A stretch of 64,000 nucleotides of DNA from Rhyacophila brunnea (lineage: Eukaryota > Arthropoda > Insecta > Trichoptera > Rhyacophilidae): positions 1,302,001-1,366,000 of the forward strand of contig JAGYXB010000612.1 of the NCBI GenBank assembly GCA_022495005.1, written 5' to 3'. How positions within the stretch are numbered: the first letter of the stretch is position 1; each line of letters begins with the position of its first letter. The position numbers and the translations under genes were made by a program. A model generated the notes under the pieces. That model had not been told where the DNA came from. It was given only the letters and a program-made list of their open reading frames with translations, and ran no database searches. Shown here piece after piece: positions 1-12,571 of the stretch.

Positions 1-19
1 TATATTATTTTTTTTTTGG

Positions 20-700
20 AAAAAATATTAATATAAAATTGTTAGCAAGTACGAGTAAGTACCATCATAAAATATTGGAGAAATCCGTGACGTCAGTTAG
101 TAATTGAAGTAGAAGATACCTACTTTTATTTAATAAACAAAAACCGATCGCCGATAGTCACTTGATTTTGAAGAATGCTGATGAGTAGGTATTAAAAGGC
201 AAATAGTTAAAGTTTCTTTTATTTTGTTAACTGTCAATTCATGGTGGAACTGCATTGTATTGTTGTTTTTATTTAATAAAACGCAATTTTTTATAGTACT
301 TATTCCACTTTTAATTAATATATTAGGACCGGTTTCGTCCGCCTCAGTCAGTCATGTCCCACTGAGGCAGACGAAACCGGTCCTAATATATTAATTAAAA
401 GTGGAATAAGTACTATGAAAAAATTGCGTTTTATTAAATAAAAACAACAATAGTTAAAGTTTGTCGTCATAAGTATGTCACCTCGTAGCATAGAGGATAA
501 TTCGTGGACTGGGGCGTAAACCCAGGAGATGCAGGGTCGATTCCTGCCGGGTGTCTTACTTTTTTCAAAAAGATTTTTTCTATTGGTTATAATATATTTT
601 CTCAGAAGTGATTTAAAAAAATATGTATGTTCAATTATTAGAATGGTACATTCTTAAATCTTGTGAATTATTATTTGTTCAATAGAAAAATAGTTAATTA
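20..700 (+). repeat. Dispersed element with tRNA-like (SINE-type) segment, copy 1
   Basis: This stretch matches 52920-53330 along most of its length: the head around 45-205 corresponds to 52935-53090, and the tail around 500-690 to 53137-53320. Between them at about 484-556 lies a tRNA-like block with an A-box-like TAGCATAGAGG and a B-box-like GGGTCGATTCC, as expected of an RNA polymerase III promoter in a tRNA-derived SINE. This copy is interrupted by the foldback at 259-451. It could be a SINE with a long unrelated body or a MITE that captured a tRNA-like sequence. Confidence 0.6.
259..451. repeat. Short foldback (inverted repeat) insertion
   Basis: Positions 259-347 and 361-451 are near-perfect reverse complements of about 90 bases around a 13-base loop. 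The word AATAGTTAAAGTTT occurs at 202-215 and again at 449-462, so a direct repeat brackets the region, as a target duplication or a microhomology-driven inverted duplication would leave. The arms contain GACGAAACCGGTCC beside CTGAGGC. No coding capacity is visible. Confidence 0.75.
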
Positions 701-889
701 CTTAAAAACTATTTTATTACTTAATCCCAAAAAACCGAAAAATCGATTGCCGCATCTTATTATTACATACGAACTTGTGTAACTACGATCATTAAGTATT
801 TAAATATTAGAAGTAATTCTTGACAATTATCGTGTTAATAAATATAACATTTGAGGCGCGTACTTTTTGACCACTCAGTAATCCGTGGG

Positions 890-1460
890 CCGTGCAGCAA
901 TACGCTCCGGTCTTAAATCCCGAACGTCCTTGATTTGTCCCGAATATCCATTATTCTGAGAGAGCGATAAAAATTTCCCGAATATCCACAGTGAGTACTT
1001 GTAAATAAAATGCATTTTCTGTGCATTTAATGATTTATACCAGTATATTATTCTTGGAATCTATTCTTAGATTATGTTGCAATCATACAGTGTAGAAAGA
1101 ATGATCGATACATCTACTATTATTTAAATATACGACAATGAAATTTGTTTTTCGTCTCCTGTAAAATTGACATTTGGTCTATTCGGGAAACAAATCCTAT
1201 AGCGACGATATTTCGACCGAAATTAACTTGGATATTCAGGTACGAATAGTTGGACATTCGGGAGAACACCACGGAGTAATTGTAACTTAACATGGCGTAT
1301 TCGGGTTTTTTAAAAAAATATCTCTGTTCCTAGATAAAAATATATTGTTTTTATAAATGATTTCGGTAGAGTTCGTAAAAAGAAATTGAACTGCATTAAA
1401 ATGTCGATTTTGACAAAAATGGATATTCGGGAAACAAATCCTATAGCGACGATATGTAAC
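890..1460. repeat. Dispersed repeat related to the MITE at 55698-55953
   Basis: The word TATTCGGGAAACAAATCCTA followed by TAGCGACGATAT occurs as a direct repeat near 1178-1210 and 1423-1455. Related TCCCGAATATCC words occur near 938 and 978. The reverse complement of the second unit, with its flank, matches the left end of the element at 55698-55953. It looks like one or two decayed copies of that MITE family. Exact ends were not resolved. Confidence 0.5.
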
Positions 1461-2423
1461 AATAATAACTATTGTTTCTTATCTAAATATGTTTAGAAGA
1501 TCTTCAATAAATACATAATATCTAATATCATATGAAAATGTAATATTGTTTGATTTTCTATGTTAATATAATAATATTTATCTCCATCTCTCATATTGTA
1601 CATTGAGACTTAATATATCAATGTGACAAATTATTGTATTCTTGCTCCTCAACACGGTTATTAATCTAATAATGCGTAGATTACACACAATGTAACAGCA
1701 CAGTCAATATATCGTCACTGTTCTGGCAGAAGTGCTCGAAATGGAAAACTTCACGAACAGGAACGCTCTATAATTTTCCGAAAAAAGTATGCTTGATTTT
1801 TTTTGTTACGTACGTACCTACTTTGGATGTACACATGCAACAATAAACTTTGAACTTCTAACGTGGATGTATATTGAGCAGGTGGGCGCAAGGATTGTCA
1901 GCGCCGCGGGCGAAAGAACCTCGTTTCAACAAAGTATACCGTCAAAAATTGTATTATTCTTTATTCTTACTTTATCTACCACCCATAATCAGTACATGAT
2001 ACCTCTACCTCTACCACCACTCGTCACTGTTTATAACTTATATTACTGTCTCATTTGGGATAGTTCAGTTTGTTAATTAATTATTAGACAGACATAAAAA
2101 CAACATATCCATATATCTACCATAAAGATTGAAATTAAAAAATAATTTACATATAGCAAATTTTACAGATCATAGATTCAAGACGAGCACAGAATATAAA
2201 AAAAATCAAAGAAATAGCATTAAAATAGTGTTTAAAAATAAAGAAATAGATGCAGCACCTATTATAAAAAATAGTAAGAACCTATACAGAGACGAGTAAA
2301 TACAAAATTTATACAGTACATAATTATCTGATCACAGATAGAGCTAACTAGGCCATTTAATTATTGAAGAAGTTATAAAACTAAGAATTTATAAACCGTT
2401 CACATAAACTCGTTCTCACGCAG
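1461..2423. other. No recognisable feature
   Basis: AT-rich sequence with no protein similarity that I recognise. The 95-codon open frame at 1789-2076 has no domain pattern. The last ~250 bases may be decayed upstream sequence of the LINE that follows. Confidence 0.4.
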
Positions 2424-3162
2424 GTGGAATATAATAATATCCGAAGTGATTCTTATGGTTTAAAAATGAACCTCAAGAAAACAAAACTATTACTAGTATC
2501 AAAAACAGCGACACCAGACACCAACACAAATTTTGTCATTAACAGCGAACCAATCGAACGTGTGACCCATTATAAATATTTAGGTACATGGGTCAATGAA
2601 AAATGGGACCAGTCTCAGGAAATAAAACTAGAATTGAGATCGCAAGGAGCGCCTTTCTCAAAATGAGACGCCTTCTTAGCAATCGAGATCTTAACCTAGG
2701 TCTGAGACTGCGTATGGTACGTTGTTATGTGCTCTCAATTCTTTTCTATGGTATGGAAGTATGGACGCTAAACCAAAAGATGTCACGGAGACTTGAAGCT
2801 TTCGAGATGTGGCTGTATAGACGCATCCTCAAAATTCCTTGGACTGACCAGGTGACAAATGTTGAAGTTCTCAATCGAATGGGGAAGGACCGAGAAGTTC
2901 TACGTAGTATCAAAACCAGGTAACTACAGTACCTCAGCCACATTATGAGAGGACAAAAATACAGCATTCCCCAACTTGTCATTCAATGAAAGATCAATGG
3001 GAAGCGTAGCAGAGGACGGCGCCGCATTTCGTGGCTTAAGAACCTCCGTGATTGGTACGAGTGCAGCTCCACCGAACTGTTCCGGGTAGCAGACGACAAA
3101 AATAAGATCGCCTTGATGGTGGCCGACCTCCGCTAGGAGATGGCACAATAAGAAGAAGAAGA
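2424..3162 (+). pseudogene. RTE-type LINE: end of reverse transcriptase and C-terminal region (decayed)
   Basis: This is the 3' part of a non-LTR retrotransposon polyprotein. Frame 1 (2424-2630) carries YGLKMNLKKTKLLLVSK and KYLGTWV, the end of the reverse transcriptase palm and thumb. After a one-base frameshift near 2630, frame 2 continues with EIARSAFLKMRRLL, CYVLSILFYGMEVWTL and EAFEMWLYRRILKI, which are signature blocks of RTE-clade C-terminal regions. Stop codons at about 2922 and 2987 interrupt the final section, which still reads GRRRISWLKNLRDW. The catalytic FADD part is missing, so the copy is 5'-truncated. It ends in a short GAAGAA tail near 3150-3162, the simple-repeat tail typical of RTE elements. 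It is dead: truncated, frameshifted and with internal stops. Confidence 0.85.
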
Positions 3163-3559
3163 AGTGATTTGGTTGAACATAGTTATTTTCTGCCCAATCA
3201 TCATTAGCAATTTGCAGATTAGTTCTGCAGTACAGTATGTAAGCATACTTAAGATAAATCAATCGGATAAAGCCATGGATGGTATCCACACAGCTTCAAA
3301 CAAAGGATCCTCAAAGATTTCTTTTGAACATTCTCCACCATAATGGCCCATAAAGGCCATACCTACTTCTAAGAAAAGTTTCAAGTCATCAGCACCAAAC
3401 AACGTAATTATAGCATTTTAAATTACCAATGGTGTGTCATTTATGTAAGATAAAACATGATGGAAGGTGAAACTCGTGTTTCTAAATACGATTCCTAAAT
3501 ATTAATATAAAATTGTCATAAATCAGTACCTACCTATATTCAACATTGCAATGACTAAT
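3163..3559. other. No recognisable feature
   Basis: Unique-looking AT-rich sequence between the LINE tail and the hAT element. The open frame on the - strand here reads across LINE antisense and shows no domain. Confidence 0.35.
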
Positions 3560-3567
3560 TTGTAGTG

Positions 3568-4500
3568 CAGCGATTTCCAAATTGGGAGGCACGAAAAGTT
3601 TAACACAATAATTAAAGTAGCCACATGTTTTCAATTTTAAAATGTATAGTTTATAAAACGGCCGCTAGTTATAAACTACATAAAAAAAACAATCCTATAA
3701 AAGGTTGTTTGCAAACTGTCTGAAGATATGGATACTATTTTTTTAATACCTCACTTCTATATTATTGTGAAGCGCGATAGCTATCTTGTGAAAAAATGAA
3801 ATAAAAGGCTCAAATCATAATATTGAAATTTGTGGCAAATTTGTTCAGGAACGATAATTTTTGTAGTTAAACTTGTCTATTTGGTTGAAATAAAAAAAAA
3901 ATGAATGAATAAATCAATGCAAGGACCACTAATGCATTCACTGATTTTAAAAGACAAGTGAAGGTATTCATAAAATGGAAAAAATGGACTTTGGAAATCA
4001 AAATTACAAAAAAATAAGTTCGCCATGTTTCCACTTTTAAATAATGATTTCTGCGCCAGATATATTGAATCAAATAAAAACCTATTTACTAAGTTCTTGA
4101 ATAGTTTGCTAATGCACTTTTTACATTATTTTATTAATAGTAAAAAAAAGTCGCCTGTGGTGCTACTTTATTTCGGGGCTATTAAATATTTGAAATATGT
4201 GGTAGTGCGTTGCAATTTGATATGTTACCTATAATATGATGATTGCTATACTAAAAAAAGAGCTCTTTGTGCTAATAAACAAGCACATTCATCGCATGAA
4301 AAACAAATTAATTTAAAAAAATAATATAATATAACAACCTTGTTTGTTTTTATATATTTTTTTTCATTTTTGTATTACTTAGTACATTTTTGACTATTTA
4401 AAAAGGTGTCTGTATTATTTAATGAAATAAAGGGGGGGAGGCGCCAAGATTAGATTTTTTTAAAAGGGAGGCGTAGCAACATAAAGTTTGGAAACCACTG
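3568..4500. mobile_element. Non-autonomous hAT element, 933 bp
   Basis: The ends are CAGCGATTTCCAAA at the left and TTTGGAAACCACTG at the right, inverted complements in the CAGNG style of hAT elements. The 8-bp sequence TTGTAGTG flanks both sides exactly (3560-3567 and 4501-4508), the target duplication length of the hAT superfamily. The interior is AT-rich and holds no transposase. The same family occurs in the opposite orientation at 39880-40788, sharing the words around GGGAGGCG and the GTGCTAATAAACAAGCACATTC region. Confidence 0.92.
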
Positions 4501-4508
4501 TTGTAGTG

Positions 4509-5343
4509 TATGTATGTACCTACATGTTGCAATGGTGATGCTTTGGTTACCATTATTGTAATATCCCTACACTTACCGCCTCAGATTGAAGAACTTACCA
4601 CCGTATTTATTTAATCTATGACTACCACCTAAAATTATTAGATGTCCGCACTGAACACGTACCTACCTAATTTGTGAGTGTATTCTAAGCTAAACGGTTC
4701 AATGTATGTTGCTTGTCCTTACCTACTCTCATTATTATTGCCACGGTGATGAATGGTGATAATACAGAACAATAATTTATTATTATGATAGTAATAAATC
4801 TTTATTGGAGGATATTTCTATTTTTTTTAAACTAATTTACAAACAAGAATTAACTAAAAGTTCTCTGCATAGTATGTATTATTTCTATTATTTTTAAAGC
4901 CACAAGTTACAACGTATGTAATTGTAACACAATAGAAACGTGCGATAAAAATAAACCAATTGCGGTAGGCTATTCAATAGTTTCTTCCCAAAAACATTTT
5001 TGTAAGAAAATGGCATAACGGTGCATTCGTTCATTATTCATTGTAAAAATAAGGGTTATGACACGTCATAAATATTTTTTAACGCGAGTCAATTGTTGAA
5101 ATGACATTGAATCATAAAACCCTGTTTCCACAGTATTGTCGATCTTAAATGCTTATCGGAGTGCATTCTTAATGTTTTAGCAGATTTACACGAAGTACCT
5201 ACTACCTACTTAGTTAAGCTTTCAATATTTTTATAAATATCCACTCATTTTCATCATTTTTAAAACGATCCAATTCTGCTTGTGGCCACTGGCCAACAGC
5301 ATTATGTTAAATCAGTTTGGATACCAACGACCAAATATACATA
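4509..5343. other. No recognisable feature
   Basis: AT-rich sequence with several GTAGGTACCTACC-type words. I see no coding pattern, inverted ends or tandem structure. Confidence 0.35.
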
Positions 5344-5945
5344 TCTATATATATATATATAAAACAAAGTCGGGTTAGTTACAACATTTATAACTCAAGA
5401 ACGGCTGGACGGATTTTTATGATCTTTGATTTGTTAGATTTGTCTCCGCCCCGAATAGCAGAATAACTATTAAAACATCGGATTAATCAATAAAATAAAT
5501 TATGAAGAAAATTCATTTTCTCATATATTTTGTATCGAACGGCTTTTGACTGATATCGATGAATTTAAACGATGGAGCTCGAGCAAACAAAAACAAAAGA
5601 AAATCACAAAAAATTTAAATCCGTATACAACGCCATCTCTGATACATGACAGACACAATAAACAAGAAACAAACAAACAAAAGAAAGTATGAACATGGCG
5701 TTTTTGACAGTTGATTCAGTTCAGCTGGTTCAGCCTCAGATAATACCGAAAGACTTTGTTGTAGACAAATAGCGATTTTGATCGTGATTTTCAAACAATA
5801 AGTTGCCTTCTAAAATGTTCACTTTGTGAGGTTATCAAATTAGTGAATGTGCGCGTATCGATAATTACTTCATTATGTAATTTTGAATTGTGTGATTAAT
5901 TTTTCAGTGTTATTTACAATGCCGCGAGCCAGAAGATCTAATCTA
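5344..5945 (+). mobile_element. Helitron 5' end fragment with start of the Rep ORF
   Basis: It begins TCTATATATATA and continues AAAACAAAGTCGGGTTAG, the same leader as the Helitron that starts at 5946. At 5919 an ATG opens MPRARRSNLS, which resembles the very start of many insect Helitron Rep-helicase proteins. The reading frame is cut almost at once where the second Helitron begins. The rest of this element is not found after 8452, so this is a 5' remnant rather than a complete element split in two. Confidence 0.7.
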
Positions 5946-8452
5946 TCTTTATATATAAAACAAAGTCGGGTTATGTAATTACACCATTTATTTTATAACT
6001 CAAAAACGACTGGACCGATTTTTATGATCTTTAATTTGTTGGATTTGTCTCTGGCCTGAATACCAGAATAACTATTAAAACATCGGAAAAATTCACGGAA
6101 AAAGAAATTATGGAGAACATTCATTTTCTTATACATTTCGTATGGAACGGCTTTTTTGATGATATAGAACTGATTGACTGATTTCGGTGATTTTTTTTTG
6201 TTCATCTCGGCCTCGAGAAGCTTCCTCGCACATTGGAAAAGTAAGAAAATCACAAAAAAATCCGTATAGGTACACCGCCATCTCTGATAGATGAGTATTG
6301 CAATTCAGTAAAGTAGATCAAATACATCTGCAAATATGCCACCAAAAGCAGCGATATTGTAGTTTTTGGCGTTCAAACTCCCAATACCAACGATGAAATC
6401 ACTCACTATCAAGTTTGTCAATATGTGAGCTGCAATGAAGCAATTTGGCGTATTTTCTCATTCCCCATTCATTAACGTCATCCCACTGCTGAACATTTGG
6501 CGGTGCATCTGGAGAATGGTCAACGAGTTTATTTTAATGCATCGAATGTTGCTCAACGTGCTGTAACACCTCTAGCGACAACAGTGACCAGTTTCTTTTC
6601 AATTTGTCAAAGCGATCCGTTTGCACAAACGTTGCTCTACTCTGAGATGCCACGTTATTACACTTGGAATGCTTCATCGAAGAAATTTCAACGTCGAAAG
6701 CAAGGCGATACGTTTCCTGATCATCCAGATGTGCATTCTAATGATGCTCTTGGTCGCATTTACACAGTTCATCCGAATAATGACGAATGCTTCTACTGCG
6801 GTTGTTGATGGTAAATGTTCGTGGGCCGACATAATTTGAATCACTTCGAACTGTGAATGGTGTAGTGTGTCCAACATTTCGTGCTGCATGTCAACAGCTC
6901 AATTTGCTTGACAACGATATTCATTGGGACATGAAAATCGCTGAAGCAATTGTTTCTGCATCTCCAAGTCAGATACGCACATTATTTGCTATCATTATTT
7001 CGACATGCTTCCCATAAAATCCACCTGAACTGTGGAACAAGTACAAGGATGACATGTCAGAAGACATTTTATATCGAATTCGTGTCAGTTCAGAGAATCC
7101 CGATCTCGAAGTGATTGAGGAGATACATAACCAGGCTTTGCTTTTGATCGAAGACATGTGTTATCTCATGTGCGGCAGTTTGTTAGTCAAGTTAGGAATG
7201 CCAACGCCACATCGTGGAATGAATGACGCTTTAATCGAGAATTGGAACGTGAACGTGAATATGATCGAGATGCATTGAACCTATCGGTTCGATCGAATGT
7301 ACCAATATTGAACCCCCAACAGAAGGAAGTGTACGATACGTTAATGAAGGCAATTGATGATGGAAATGGTGGTTTATTTTTCCTCGATGCGCCTGGTGGA
7401 ACTGGGAAGACATTTCTCATGTCATTGATTTTGGCCACTGTTCGTGTGAGATCCGAAATTTCTGTAGCAGTTGCTTCTTCTGGAATAGCGGCCACGTTGT
7501 TAGAAGGATGCCGAACGGCTCATTCAGCGTTGAAATTGCCGTTAAACCTTTAAACGACTGAAACACCGACAAGCAGTATTGCGAAATACTCAGCAATGGC
7601 CAAAGTTTTGGTAGCAAGTAAAATCATCACCTGGGATGAATGCACAATGGCGCACAAATGCGCATTGACAGTACTCAATCCAACTATGAAAGATCTGCGC
7701 AATTACTCAAGATGTTTTGGTGGCGCAATGATTCTACTATCTCGCAATTTCCGCCAAACACTACCAGTCATTCCAAGATCGACCGCTGCCGATGAAATGA
7801 ACGCTTGCCTCAAATCATAGATCCTGTGGCGCTATATGAAGAAATTTCAGCTGACGACAAACATGCGAGTTGTATTGCTCAACGATCTATCTGCCAAAGA
7901 TTTCTCTAAGCAATTGCTGACTATCGGTAACTGCTGTGTTCCTGTCGACGAATCGAACGGATTGATTTTGTTTCCGCTGAATTTTTAAAATTTCGTCTCA
8001 GCGAAGGAAGACCTCATCAACAAAGTGTTCCCGAACGTCATTGCTAACCACAAAAATTACAATTGGTTGAGTGAACGAGCAATTTTTGCGGCAAAGAACA
8101 AAGATTTGGATCACTTAAACTTCACAATTCAAAATCAAATCATTGGTCCAATGCATTCCTTCAAATCTATCGACTGTGTAATAAACGAAGACGAAGCAAC
8201 CAACTATCCAACTAAATTTTTAAACTTATTGGATCTGCCTGGCTTGCCACCGCACAATTTACAACTGAAGATTGACTTGGTAGTTATCATGCTTCGAAAT
8301 CTGAACCAACCAAAACTATGTAATCTATTTCATTTTGATTTGATTTTTGCACATTTATTGAACTTAATTCATTTTGAGTATTTTAATTCAGCTAATAAGT
8401 TAACACAAGATTATTGATTCTTTGGCGGTACGAAGTTCGCCGGGTCAGCTAG
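5946..8452 (+). mobile_element. Helitron, internally deleted, with decayed Rep-helicase
   Basis: Rolling-circle transposon. The 5' end reads TCTTTATATATAAAAC. The 3' end carries a hairpin (GGCG at 8424 pairing with CGCC at 8438) followed by GGGTCAGCTAG, and CTAG at 8449-8452 is the canonical CTRR terminus. The next base is T and the base before the 5' end is A, as expected for A|T insertion. There are no terminal inverted repeats or target duplication, which also fits. The coding region in between is the helicase half of the transposase; the HUH Rep half has been deleted between the leader and about 6345. Confidence 0.88.
6370..8417 (+). pseudogene. Helitron helicase (PIF1-like) remnant
   Basis: Decayed central and C-terminal part of the Helitron transposase. 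From about 6380 the translation reads HYQVCQYVSCNEA, then HLENGQRVYFNASN, PRYYTWNASSKKFQRRKQG and ALGRIYTVHPNN, blocks typical of the region between Rep and helicase. The helicase starts near 7300 with NPQQKEVYDTLM and the Walker A motif DAPGGTGKTFLM at about 7382-7417. IITWDECTMAHK near 7622 corresponds to the Walker B/motif II region. NFRQTLPVIP near 7747 and NYNWLSERAIFAAKN near 8055 follow in family order. At least five frameshifts or stop codons separate the blocks (for example near 6805, 7015, 7275, 7550 and 7820), so no protein is made. Rep is absent. I am confident of the family, less so of exact block boundaries. Confidence 0.88.
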
Positions 8453-9458
8453 TATAATATATAGAAAGGTATCGCCTGCTGAGATGCTTAACTAAATTTT
8501 AAGAGAACGAATTTAAATAATACAAAATGTTTCAACAAACAAGCGATGATCACTAATAAGTATATTATAGCGGAATTGTACGATTTAAATTATCAAACTT
8601 TATCATATTAATTTATTGACCACCAAAAACTCAATTCATTCGCCCGCAAAAATATACGTAGGTATAAAATTAACACGGCGAAAATAGATGGCGATGAAAA
8701 TAAATATTTTTTATCATTCACAATAAAATATAAGTAATAAATTAGTAGGTAAGTAAATTCGCACTGCATACCAGTCAAAGATAAAAGCGAGACTGTTCTG
8801 AGATGTTTCATACTTTATAAATTAGTATACAAATATGTAGGTACCTACTTTAATTTTTATTGAATTTAAGTTATTTAAGTACAAAAGGTTTTCAAACAAT
8901 CTCAGCAAAGGCACAATTTTTTTGTAGCTTGAAGCTGCAGTTACTTTTTTCATGTAAGTATGCAATTATTTGGAGTGTTTAGACAGTGCATTTAGACACG
9001 GGCGTATCGACACAAAAAACGAAAATTCAAAGAAATTTAGGGATGTCATAAATTTTATTTTTAACCCTTGCACGCCCGCCATAACATAAGTTCGTTAATT
9101 TTTAATTTTGAGAAAAACTTTAAAAGATACATTCATACATAATTATCTCAATCTAATGAACCGGAACGCAATTTTAAATGAATCCACGAGCCGGAACGGT
9201 ATTTTTTGGAATTCCACGAACCGCAGCGGCGCTCCGGTGCGTTTTGCTCCATTCCGAGTACTGGTTATACCAAAATGTTCCTTATTTCAAACTTTACCGT
9301 CTGGAAACCTTCTTAATAAATAAACAGTCTTTATTTTAAAGTCATGCTTTTTACGATTACTTAATAAACTCACATGATAGACCATTTCAAACATTTTAAC
9401 AACTTCAAAGTCAAATTACTCAAAACTAGTATTCTCCAGTTAGTGTGTTCTGCCAGAA
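8453..9458. other. No recognisable feature
   Basis: AT-rich sequence. Around 9150-9290 a GC-richer patch repeats GAACCGGAACG / GAGCCGGAACGG words, but no element could be delimited. Confidence 0.35.
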
Positions 9459-9466
9459 CAGAGACG

Positions 9467-10701
9467 CAGTGGCGGCTCTAGCATATTTTAGTAAGTGGGG
9501 TCAGGTGGCGTGAAATATCTAATACATATATACCTAATCAATACCAATCAAAACGTATACCTATTATAATTTTATTAAATTTTGAATTATAACATTACTT
9601 GTATGTAAGTCATTTTTTTTTATATAGTGGCTTTAGGGATTCTATACATAATTCAAAGAAAACATACCTTTTGTAGCTATTACTTCATTTTCTTATGCCT
9701 CCTGTGTCCGAAAAAGTCTTATAGGTAACTACTTAAATAATTATACTCTTCTGTTTTCATTCATTCTGCTCTAATTTTATTTCTGGTGTCAGGGCACTAG
9801 CCGATTTATATCGGCTATTTTAACCCAGTATATAGGCTATTTTAAAAATGTGTTTGCCGCTGTATTCCTCATAACCGAACTGTAGCTACCGGTGAGGTCC
9901 TAATCGTTTCACTTGTAGTTTATCTTCAAATATTAATTGTACTGAACTTATATTTCAATACATAATCCACCCATTCATCATAGTAGGTACCTACTTAATA
10001 TTTTTTATCAAAATTATTTTACTAACGTGAGATGAAAATTATCTACAAATAGTACTTTACAATATTAATAAAGAGTACCTATGTATTAACAAATATAAGT
10101 TAAAACTTATTTTAGATAGATGACCGTTGATCATGACGTCTGATTGGCAAACTAAAGCGGCGTGTGAAAGGATATGTTCCGACCGACAAATATAATAATA
10201 ATACGTCAACTCTTACGTAGGTACTCACATTTATGCAGGACAGGGTATTTTGAATCGCATCCCCGAGCTAGCACTAGTACATGTATGGCTAAACGTGCAT
10301 ATGACGCGGTTAATGTTCCACACGGTTACGTCATAACCGACAATCGCATATAGCATCTCATAATAAAATAAACATTGCTTTGATTCGAACGGGTCCATCT
10401 CCCAAGACCCTGCCTCAAGGAACTCATAAATCTGTTCTTAGAAGATCTGTGCCCCGCCAGCATCGTGGAACGTACCTGCTATGTAAGTAGACTGAATGTG
10501 ATAGCATTAACAGGGTTGCGCCAAGAAACAAGAATCAAGGATGGGCAAACAAACGGTACAAATAAAATATATAATTAATTTATACTCAACAAAATCAATG
10601 TATTGTGGCAGGCACGTGTAATATGAATATGTAATTGAATATTGATTATAGAATCATGGGGGGGACCATCCCCTCGGTCCCGTAAGGTAGAGCCGCCCTT
10701 G
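9467..10701. mobile_element. Non-autonomous hAT element, 1235 bp
   Basis: The left end CAGTGGCGGCTCTA and the right end TAGAGCCGCCCTTG are inverted complements at 12 of 14 positions. The 8-bp sequence CAGAGACG is found exactly on both sides (9459-9466 and 10702-10709). Both are hallmarks of hAT transposons. No transposase frame is visible inside. Confidence 0.93.
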
Positions 10702-10709
10702 CAGAGACG

Positions 10710-11239
10710 ATATACAAATGTAATAAATATAGGTACTAACATAATATTTAAAGTTATAATAAATGAAAAGTAATATTCCTCAGTTCGTTCCTGATTATTT
10801 TTGAATAGCATAAAAAGTTTTTTGCAGCACCCTTAGGGTCACTATTCCAAGCACGCAAACTTAGTTTTACAGCCAGTGCAATACGGGTGAAATTCGGGAA
10901 TCCATATTAACGGTCTTAACGCATTATACCTACAAGGAAATATTATAAAACGATATTCATAATATCTTTTTTTGTGGTACATTTTTAAAATGACACTTGT
11001 ATGGGAACTCCTAATCTAGTAGTATATCAATGGTTGTAGGCGCGGTCAGATATTATAGAGTGTAAGTAGCGGACGCGTATATCGGAAAGGCGACTGTTTG
11101 CGACGGGTGACAGTGCCAGTATACAAAGCAACATAAACAGAGAAAAAAAAACAGATGTTGCACAACGATTTAAAATGTTGTGCAATAGTATTAGTAATAT
11201 TATATATTGTATTAATAGTATTTATTTATAGTTTTCTAC
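10710..11239. other. No recognisable feature
   Basis: Unassigned sequence between a hAT element and the 3' end of the Jockey-type LINE on the - strand. A weak inverted word pair TTGCACAACGAT / GTTGTGCAA lies near 11158-11184. Confidence 0.3.
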
Positions 11240-12571
11240 GTCGTATACTGGGCTTTTTTGTGTGGGTTTGGACGTCACACATCAATACACAGTATATAAT
11301 AAAATCTGTTACTGATGCTCGTTTGTATTACCCGAGCAGTATTTTATCTTTTAAAACATTACATCCCCTTAAAAAGTTAGGGGAGGAAGGTTCCCTCCGT
11401 CCGCGCAATAGCATCGGGTGGCTGGTTGCCCTTCATCTTTTATTATCCTCGGGGAGGGCGCACATCAGTGTTTTTCTTCCTGGCTGAGTTTATGAAACAT
11501 GGGTTTCAGTCGCTCGGTTGGAGGGAGGTCTGTGGTAGGGATGTGAGGGAACTATGCTGGTTTCTGGTGCAGGATAGCTCTCGGCCTCCTATGGGCGTAG
11601 TCTGTGTCGCTTTTGTCGTTGGTTAGTAAAATTTGAATAGTCGCGTTGGGATGACCTATCATGGACTTGTAGAATTTCTCCGACAGTTTTATGATATGGT
11701 CGTGGATAGGTTTTAGGTTAAAGTCTCTGTGCAACGTAGATCCGCGCACGAACCAAGGTGCGTTTGTGATCCTACGCAGTGTCTTATTTTGTATTATCTG
11801 AAAGGTTTTAATGTGTTTTGGGTTTGAATGGGCCCAGATGGGGCATGCGTATGTCATTGTTGGTCTAGTGATTGCGGTGAATAGCAGAAGTTTTGCTCGC
11901 GTAGACAGTTTACTTTAGGGTCCAATCATGGGACGAAGTCTTGCGTTTACAACCTCGGCTTGTCGTTTTTGGTTTTAATGTGTTCGTTGAATGCGAGGAT
12001 TTTGTCTATAATGAGGCCTAAATATTTGACGGGTTTGTCCCATGGGACGGGGTGTTTGTGCATTTCGAGGTTTTTCCTTTTTGAGTGTTTTTTGTTTTTG
12101 AGTCTGGAAAAAATGACGGCTGTACTTTTTGATGCGTTGATTAAATTTGTATTCGCCATTTGTCGCACCAGTTAGAAATCTGGTTAGCCGAGGTCTGGAC
12201 TGATTTGGTGGCGTTATTGAGATTGTGTGATCTGGCTATGATAGCTGTATCATCCGCATATTGAGATATGATGGTTGAATTACCGGTGCTGTCTGTGGGA
12301 ATCGTTATGTCACGCGTGTACAGGTTGCACAGGGTGGGACCTAACACGGATCCTTGTGGGAATCCGGCTGTGGGTGTTTTTGTTGTGGATCTGATACCGT
12401 CTAGTTTAACATTAAAGTTTCTATTCCGAAGAAAAGAGCTTATCATGTTAATCATTGCTTTATCGAGTCCTGAGTCTGGTAATTTAACAATAAGTCCTTT
12501 AATCCAGATTTTGTCAAAGGCTTTTGCGATGTATAAAAAGAGTCCTGTTGTGAAGATTTTTTTATGAAAGG
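11240..12571 (-). pseudogene. Jockey-clade LINE: reverse transcriptase, C-terminal region and 3' UTR
   Basis: Read on the - strand from 12571 down, the protein shows FIKKSSQQD, then INMISSFLRNRNF, GFPQGSVLGPTLCNLY (the PQG motif) and QYADDTAIIAR (the catalytic YADD), followed by NKSTAVIF, KYLGLIIDK and the Jockey C-terminal block NKTLRRITNAPWFVRGST. Frameshifts and stops separate these pieces, for example between the frames ending at 12141 and 12168. From 11552 down to about 11240 the sequence matches the 3' UTR of the copy at 20734-21645, including the ACTTTTTAAGG and GAAAATACTGCTC regions. The 5' continuation of the same element is at 14154-14466 and 16256-17290, displaced by later insertions. 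Confidence 0.88.

Noticed and set aside
6674..6889. Open frames on the - strand within the Helitron
   Set aside because: Shadows of the helicase remnant, which has Walker A and further family motifs on the + strand.
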